34,071 nucleotides of DNA, from IMG/VR virus record IMGVR_UViG_3300018421_000096, positions 1 through 34,071 of that record, one strand, 5' to 3'. Below, one piece after another: positions 17,615-26,600 of this stretch. The notes beneath the pieces are model-generated. The model saw only the letters and a list, made by a program, of their open reading frames with translations, made no database searches and was not told where the DNA came from. The translations under genes and the position numbers were made by a program. This DNA is from a virus. Numbering within the stretch: the first letter of the stretch is position 1; the number at the start of each line of letters is the position of its first letter.

Positions 17615-20600
17615 TTATCCTAGATCGTTTCTGAGAGCACCTGTGTCTCTATGACCAAATGTTCTTCTTTGAATTGTTGGATAAGTGCTAAGTCCTGAGA
17701 AAGTCAATCCAGTTACACCAATTGATATTGGTGAAGAAGATCTTGAAATTCCAGCAAGACGACCCCAAGAGAATCTACCACAAGTAACAAATCCTGTTGC
17801 AGATATTTCTGATGTGGTTGTTGTTGAAAGAATGTCAGCGACAAACTCAGCATTCGCCGCTGCAGATGAGAATGATCTAACTATGTAAACATTATCTGCA
17901 AATGTTGTTCCAACACCAACTATAGCGGCATCTTGAGCATTATTGATTGAAGTTACACCAGAACCAACTATTGTATCTACAATCAAAATTGGATATCCAT
18001 TGTTAAGGTCGGTATATTGTGATGAAGATGAAGCATTCAAGAAGAACTTAAGACCCAGAGTTCCATTTCCACCACTACCTGTTGTTGTAGTAATTCCAGT
18101 AACAATTCCACTTCCACCCTGAACAATATCAATTGAGGTTACATTTTCATAAGAAATATTTGTTGTTGGTGCCAATACTTTAGGAGCATTTGTATGCGTA
18201 TATCCAAATCCAGGATTTGTAATATTTGCAGTTCCGCTTAAAGATCCATTAGATACTGGAATTGTTGCAGAAGCTGTAGTTCCAATGCCAACTCCAATTA
18301 TTTTTGGTGCTGCGATAGAAACTGTAATTGCACTACCCACATATCCAGATCCACCATTACTGATGGTCAGAGCACTAATGGTTCCAGCAGCAGATACGGT
18401 AGCAGTTATTGCTGCAGAAACTGGATCACTAGATCCTTGATTTATGATTAGTGCATCTACACTACTAATGACAATTGAAGATTCATTTTCTTCATAGTTG
18501 AAGAATTGGGCATCATCTACAAATATTTCAGTTGATGCATCTGTAACATCTCCAATAATTCTTGCTGTTGGATAAACCAATGATTCAATGGATGGTCTTG
18601 ACTTATAAACATAATCGTTGTTTATAAATCTATCAACTTTCTGTTTGATCCAATTAAATGGTCTTGCGGTGTTTTCACTAATTCCAATACCAGTATACAA
18701 ATTAGTTTCAAGTAAATCCGAAGTAACAATACCAACAACTGTTCTTGGCTGTTGTGAATTTACACCACCATGTTTGATGAGTTGAATCTCATCACCTTCT
18801 TTGATAGTCTCAATAACTTCTACTGAGAAACTATCAGTTCCACGTGTACCTCTATAGAAGAAGATTGAAACTTTATCTTCTGGTCTTGGTGCTTCACTAA
18901 ACTCAAATGATGTTCCACCCGAGAAATTATAATGTGATCCAGGTTCCTGAACAACTCCGTTTATGAAGATTAAGAGAACAGCATTTAAATCTATGTCTGG
19001 ATCTCCATCCCCAACTTCGAAACTTAAAAGTTCACCCTGATAATACAGTGGGAATCTAGTTCTAACTCCATTTTGTAAAGTTGTAACTGGATCGATGAAA
19101 TCGAGTTCACCAAAAGTCCATGAAGAGAATGAATCTGAGAAAGTATCAAGAACTTCAAGTTCAAAATCTGCAAGTGGTGAAGCAAGACCTTTTGCTGTAA
19201 CTAGTCCAACTGGTTTAAATTTATCTCCAGGTTTGAATCCATAACCAGGTCTAGAAATCCTAAAGGATGATACTTCAAATAAAGTGGATCCAATACCAGT
19301 TGTTGATACTGCACCAACATCTACTGTTAAGAGTAATCCCTCACCAGTATCTGTAGTAGGTCCTATTCCACGACGCGATACTCCAACAATTGGAAGATTC
19401 TCATATGATGGTGCTGGAATACTAATGATTGGGTCTGTATATCCAGATCCACCAGAATTAACTGTAAAGATCAAAGTTCCACCAACACCAACTGTTGCGG
19501 ATACATCAGCACCACTTCCAGGCGATGCTCCATATTCGGTAACAGCAATCGATACAGAACCTCTATATCCAGATCCGTGAATATCTGTAGATCCTAAACC
19601 AACAGATTGAATGACTCCACCCGATACAACTACAGTTACTGCAGCGCCAACTAAAGGTGCAAATCCAAGACCTGGTGTTGATCCAAGAGAAACAATAACT
19701 CCACCTCTTGGTAATTGATTTTTGTTTACATCCTCAGGTGAAAGTACTAACTGACCATTCGACGATGTGATTCCAGTGAATACAACACTTGAAACTCCAA
19801 CAGAACCTTCTTCGAAGTTGTAGTTATTTCCAACGTTATTTGATGTTATTGGGGTTTGGAATATATCATTAATAAACAGAACTCCACTTCCAGTTTCAAT
19901 CCCAGTTGTATTAGCACCACCAACAGTTACTGTATAGGTTTTTCCTATACCAGTAAATGATTTTGAAATACTGTCAAATACTTGGTTTGTAGCATAATCT
20001 TGTCTCAGATAAACTCTTCCACCAAAGGATGATTTTACCTTAGTTAGATTATCTAATCCAATTAATTGTCCAAGATCTCCTCTTGGGGGTTCGGTAAAGT
20101 GAATTTTATTCTTGACAATATTAAAGGATCCAACATAAACCCTAGCATTATCACCATCACTATGACTTGTTGCAGAAGATCCAACAAATCCTCTTTCAAC
20201 TTTAACCAGGTTGAAACTACCAGTACCACTAATTGGACCTACAGCAGTTGTTCCAATACCAACACCCTCGACTTTGACATATTCATCATTAACTTTCATT
20301 ATATCTCCAGGAAGAATGGAGGAAATACCAGTCAGTGAGAAGAATGTAGATCCTACCGATATCGTTCCACCATTGTCAGTTAAATCGTAATTAATTGGTG
20401 TGAATGCAATTGGACTTTGTACAACACCATTGATAGAAATAAGAGACTTGCTAAGTTTCTTATACATTTCAAGTGTATGTGCATTTCCACCACCAGCATC
20501 AGTGAACGTTACTGCAGTGCCAGCATTTGCATTTGCTTCACTGGTTGCTAGTTTGAATTGATTTGAATTTACACGTATCGCATATACTTCCGTAGACAAT

Positions 20601-23600
20601 CCAACGGAAGATCCTGCAATATTCATTACAGTCCCAGCAACTCCAGTAAATGTCGAGCCAGCATCATAGATCAATCTTTCTCCAGTATTGAAGAAGTGGT
20701 CGTCAATTGTAAATATTCCTGTTCCCTGATCAAGAACGGATGAAGATGCAGGATTGAATGTTTTGGCAAAAACTGGGATGGTATCGTGTGTTAAATCAAA
20801 TGCTGTTTTATTGCTTCTATCTCCATTTCTAGAATTATATGCAGAAACAATTAGTTCTTCATTTACTGGACCATATGTCAAGATGTCGGCAACATTATTC
20901 AAATCACTTTCTGATTGAATAATCTCACTGTATGTTTGAACAACAATTGATTGGTCGCTAGAGATTTCAGGATCTGGATAGAATTTCAATATAAAATCTG
21001 ATCCTGATAACTCTGATCCAAAAGTACCAATTCCACTTGTACTTCCAATAGACAAGAATGGATACTGCATTGTGTATGCGGATGTATCATCATGTGTTAC
21101 AAGTAACTGGTGGAGTGCAGTAGTGTTTCCATAACTTACTCGTGCAACAGACTTAATTGTTGTTACATCAGTCTTAGAAACACTAATTGGGGTAGAAATT
21201 CCTGTAGTTGTTTCAAAATTAGTCTGAAGTCTTGCTGAATTTTCTGTTCCTTCTGGTTGTGAACCAGAAAGGAATCTATATGTCCCAACACCAACAGATG
21301 TTGTGCCAAATCCAACTGCTATAGTTCTAACTAACACTGCATCCGACTCAGTGCTGTTAGTATAATCTAATGTAATAACACCAGAATTAATACTTCCTTT
21401 AAAGGTTCCTATAAAATTATCGGACAATTGTGTAGATTCATCATTGTCAAAATAATATTCCGATATAAATGTGTCAGATCCATCATGATCTAAGTAAAGT
21501 TCGACGATAGTTCTATCTTTTGAAGTGGTATTGAAAATTTCAACATTGGCAAAAATACCTTCAGTTTTATCAACTTCTCTAGAAACCAGAGAAACAGTTG
21601 TGCCAACTCCAACAGTAGTTGTTACTCCAACAAGATCAACAAATCCAATTGTTCTAGTATTAATTCCAGTTAGGGTGGTGTTGAATTGATTTTTCAATAT
21701 TTTGATATCATAATCAGTATTAAAAGACTCTAGTGGCACAAATCTCAATGCAAGGTCGTTTGTATTTGCATCAACATCCCCCAACTTTAAAGTAGTATCA
21801 ACAGTATTATTACTTGTTCTTCCACTAGTAATAGATGCTTTTTCTACAGTTAGTAAATTATTATTCTGTGATGGAACAGTAATAACTTCCAACACTTGAG
21901 TTTCTAATCCATCAGTGCTCTTAATTTGGATAAGATATCTACCATATCCATCAGTGATAGAAATGGAATCGAGATCTACATATAAATCGGTTTCACCATC
22001 ATTGTTTGAGAATAAATCTTTGATGTCATCTAAAATTAAAACTCTATTTGTGGAGCATTTGATATAATCTGCTAATTTTTTATTTTCAAGTTTAACAAAT
22101 TTTGATGATCCATTTTGAGTATCTACATCAAGTCCAAAGTCAAAATATTTTACAACATCAACTCTGTTATCGCTAATAATATCGATAAGTGCAATACTTG
22201 TAGCGGCAGCAGTAGTACCGACTCCTACTCTAGTTGTACTTGTAATTCCAGTATCTGAGAAATTTTTGAGTCCTGAAGTATGTAAAAGTCTATTTACAGG
22301 ATCAATCATCTCATCATATGTTATTGGACTCTTGATAGTGTAGGAAAGATTTTGATAATAATCATTATCTGGGGTTACTTGCAAATCAGAGTTTAAGGTT
22401 CCAATATCATTTACCCAACCCCTATTTGTATCAAGAGAATAATTGATGTTGAAGAATCCTTTATTGTTTTCAATAGATTCTACAGTTGCCTCTGTTCCTG
22501 ATTTCTTACCAATTAACTTTTCACCAACAGAGAGTTCATAAGATCCATATACTTTAAGAAGATCATTTCTATTGTCAGTGACTATGAGGTCTCTTTCTAC
22601 ATAATTTGAATTTTCCAATGTTAAAATCTTTTCAGAATCATGGAACTCTAAAGAAGACTGGATAACATCAAATGTGGGATAATTTGACTGCTTAATCAAA
22701 TTGGCATAAGCATTTTGATTGGTGGCTGCAACTCCAGCATTAGTTGCAATGCCGGACATGTCAAATTCAACTGTTGCGGGATTTGTATTTGTATATTTTG
22801 TTATTGGGAAGAATTTATATTGATAATTTGCAGAATTGAAACCATCACCATCCGTTCCAATTTTCTGTATTCCCTCAACAAATACACTATCTCCAACAGC
22901 AAATGGAGCAGTACTGAACCCTAAAATAGGAGTTTGTAGTGTACATGTAACTATTCCAGCTGGAGAAGATACGCAACTTTGAATTCCAACACCATTAGTG
23001 TTGTTTATCGCATATACAACGTTTTCTATTTCATTCAGTCCTTTTGGTGATTCTAAAATATTTACGGCAACAATAGAAGTTCCCTGAAGAACTGCCTCAA
23101 GTGTGCCAGACTCAACAGAAAGTCCAGTAGTTGGATCTACGATTATCAGATCTGGTGCAGAAATATAATTTTGTCCACCAGAAGTTACATTGATTGACGA
23201 TATTGTATTTCTATTACTTAAACGAACATTTGGTGATATGTATGCCTCAGGACTTAATGTCTTATCAGCAGAAAAATCAAATCCTTGATCATCAATAATA
23301 ACTTCTTTAATTTTACCAATCGTCTGTGATTTTGGAACAATATCAGCATTTACACCATCTGTAGATGCAATACTAACAAATTCTGGTAATTTTTTATAGT
23401 TAGATCCACCAGAAGTAATCCTTAGTGAATTTACACCGCCTTTTGCTGTTACTGATGTAGTTGAATATTTTGCCTGGGCAAATTCAGTAGAAGCATAAGA
23501 AAGTTTTTCTGGAACTTCATTCAGTGCTATTTGGAAAGTGGTTGATCCAATACCAGAAATTGAGTAAGTTCCAGTATAAGAACTATCATCAAATAATATC

Positions 23601-26600
23601 TCTGAATAATTTTTTACAGTTGTATCAGAACTACTAATATATCCAGATTTTTCTAAAGTATAATATAGTTTTGCTGGCAATTTGTCGCTGTAGTTTAAGG
23701 TGACAGTTCCAACACCAGTGGTTCCTATACCAATTGTTCCAACGCCAATTACACTTGCTGTTGTAATTGTTCCGCCAACAGAAACTAATTCATTTCTAAA
23801 TTCTCTATCATAGAAGATTTTAAAATTATATCCACTCAATGAAGTATCTGTTACATTGAATACTAAATTATTATTTCTAATAACTGGTATTTGTGGATTA
23901 ACTTTTGATAATTCATGCCCAGCACCACCAGTAGAAGCGAAACTTACGATAGTTGGTGGGATTGAAATAGAATCATTATATGTTTCAGATAACTGAATCT
24001 TATCATCGTCTACTCTATAGACATAATATGATCCTGTTTCAAGACCAGAAATAATCAAATCCGAAGAATTATAGAAAACTTTTTCTCCAGTTTCAAATCC
24101 GTGTGATGTAATTGTTAATTCACTTGTTGCTGTTCCAACAGAAGTTGAAGTGAATCCCACGGGGTTGACTAACAGTTTACCCTCATCTGCATTATATTTT
24201 ACAAAAATACCAGTAGATGTTCCAATCCCAACGGAAAGATTTGGTTTAAGTGTCAGTGAGATTAAATCACCATCACTCAATCCATGATCTGTTGAAACAG
24301 AAACTGTAGATGCAATTTTTTGTACTTTTGCAGTAACCTGATTGAAGGTAGATTCTAATGAATATTTGAAGTCGTCACTATCACCATTTGCAGTAAATGA
24401 TCTAAAGTATAATCCGTTTGTCGTTACTCCAACTTGTGTTGAAAGACCAATGTAATCTCTACCCTTATTAACTACGTATAAAGTCTCAGAAGTTGTAGAT
24501 GGAATATTGAATGTAGTGCTAGTTTCAGTGTTTGAAACTGAAATTTTCGAAGCTCCACTTACTGTTCTCAGTATAACTTGTTGATTTGTCTTAAATGGAT
24601 GATCTGGAAGATATATGCTTTGAGTTGGGACTGATATAATTTTTGCATTCAATCCAACAGTATATACATTAGATATTCCAATTCCAGTGGTAGATCCTAT
24701 ACCGACTTGTTGTTGAGGATTAAAGTATACTTTTTGATTTAAATTTGAATCAAAATCAGTAGTATTAATCTTCAATATCAGATTGTTAGTAACTTCTGTA
24801 ATTTTAGTTGATACTGTGTGTCCAGCACCAGATAGTCCTCTAGCAACTCTTAATACTTTGGTATCTTGGAATACATTTAAAACAGAAAGTCTTTCTGTTC
24901 CTATTGCTACTGTAGATCCAACCGAAATAATTTTAGGAGTATTGGAAACATAGATATCAGTTACAAATCCAGAGACTGAATTGCTGGAAACTGGTCCAGA
25001 TAGATATAAAATTTCAGAAGAAACCCCAACAGTATGTTTGTTCGTCAAACCTTTAATATAAGTTGAAACTCCCGATACAGAAACTTTGTTTCCATCCTGA
25101 ATTGTATGTGGTTCTGTTGTTTGAATTAGTACTTCAGTATCACTAGATCTTAATACTACAGAATCAGAAAATGTTTCAACACTTGTAGATACATTTACAA
25201 TATCTTTTCCAGTAATGGATTGAACATAAGCACCAAGACCACCACCATTAGTATCTGTATTATCAAACGATGCTAGATCATACACCGAATAACCAGATCC
25301 AGGTTCTCTAATATAAAAATCATCAACAGAACCTTTTGTTATTGATTGTACCGTAGCTCTTTGAATGAGAATTTTATTTGGTTCTGAAATAAAATCATTT
25401 GATGAATATGAATCATCAGTTCTATATGGGAAGGTATTTCTTCTTAATTTTGAATCATTAAAGTTGAAAGTTTGATCGACATTTTGGGATACTGGTAATG
25501 ATCTGTACGTATCTCCAACAAAATATGGGAATTGTGGAATTAGTGAACTTGATACTGGATCAGTAGTTATTCCTGCAAAATATGCATAAACTCCATTGGG
25601 AAACTCTGGGGTTTTTGCAAATCTTCCATTATGCTCATCTAAACTTCCAGAATTATCAAACTTATAATCATCAGTAAAGAATCCATCAGAAAATCCAGAT
25701 GGTCTATCAACTACACTAGATGTAGATCTAATATAACCAGATTGTAACTGTACAATAGTTGAATTACTATCAAGTGGATCTAAATGTCCATATGGACCAT
25801 AGATTGGATTTCCATCATGTGCCCATCCAATAATTGGTGAGTGGGATGCTCCATTATCCGAGAAAACAGAATTTCCAATTTCTGTACTATATCCAACAAA
25901 ACTATATTTTAATCCCTGGGAATTTTCAGATACTAGTTCTTGTCCAAATCTACTATAATTGTCTACGGTTAAGTCTCTTACAGATGCTCTAGCATTTGCA
26001 TTTGAACCGACAGATTTTGCGCTGACTGTGGTATTTGATGCTCCGTACCCAACTCCACCATTTAAGACAACTACTGAGCTTACTTTTTGGTTTGAAATAA
26101 CTGCTCTTAGTTTTGCACCAACTCCAGATCCAGAAACAATAAGATCTGGTGCACTAGTATATTCTGAACCGCCGTTTGTAATTTGAACACTTGCTATTTT
26201 TCCATCAATGACGTTTGGTTTTAATTCAACATCTTTTCCAGTTTTGAAGGAAACATTAGGTCTCTTATGGAAGTTAAGAATGGTTGATCCATATCCAGTT
26301 CCAGTTTCATAAAGGTAGAGATCTACAATTTCACCTCTAATCTGTGGAGTTGCAGTTATAACTCCAGTAACACCATCAAATTCTGCATTAATCGTTATAG
26401 TAATATCTTTGTATGCAAAATTTTGATATCCAGATCCAGTTGAAGTTAACTTAACAAATTTTCTTCTACTGTAGTTTTCACTAAATTGGGTGGTTCCTAC
26501 ACCAGGATCACTCAATCTAAACGTATTATCATCAAGTTTTAAAACATAGTGCTCATCTCCACTAGTCAATCCTCCAATTTCAGTTCCATCCGTAGTATAA

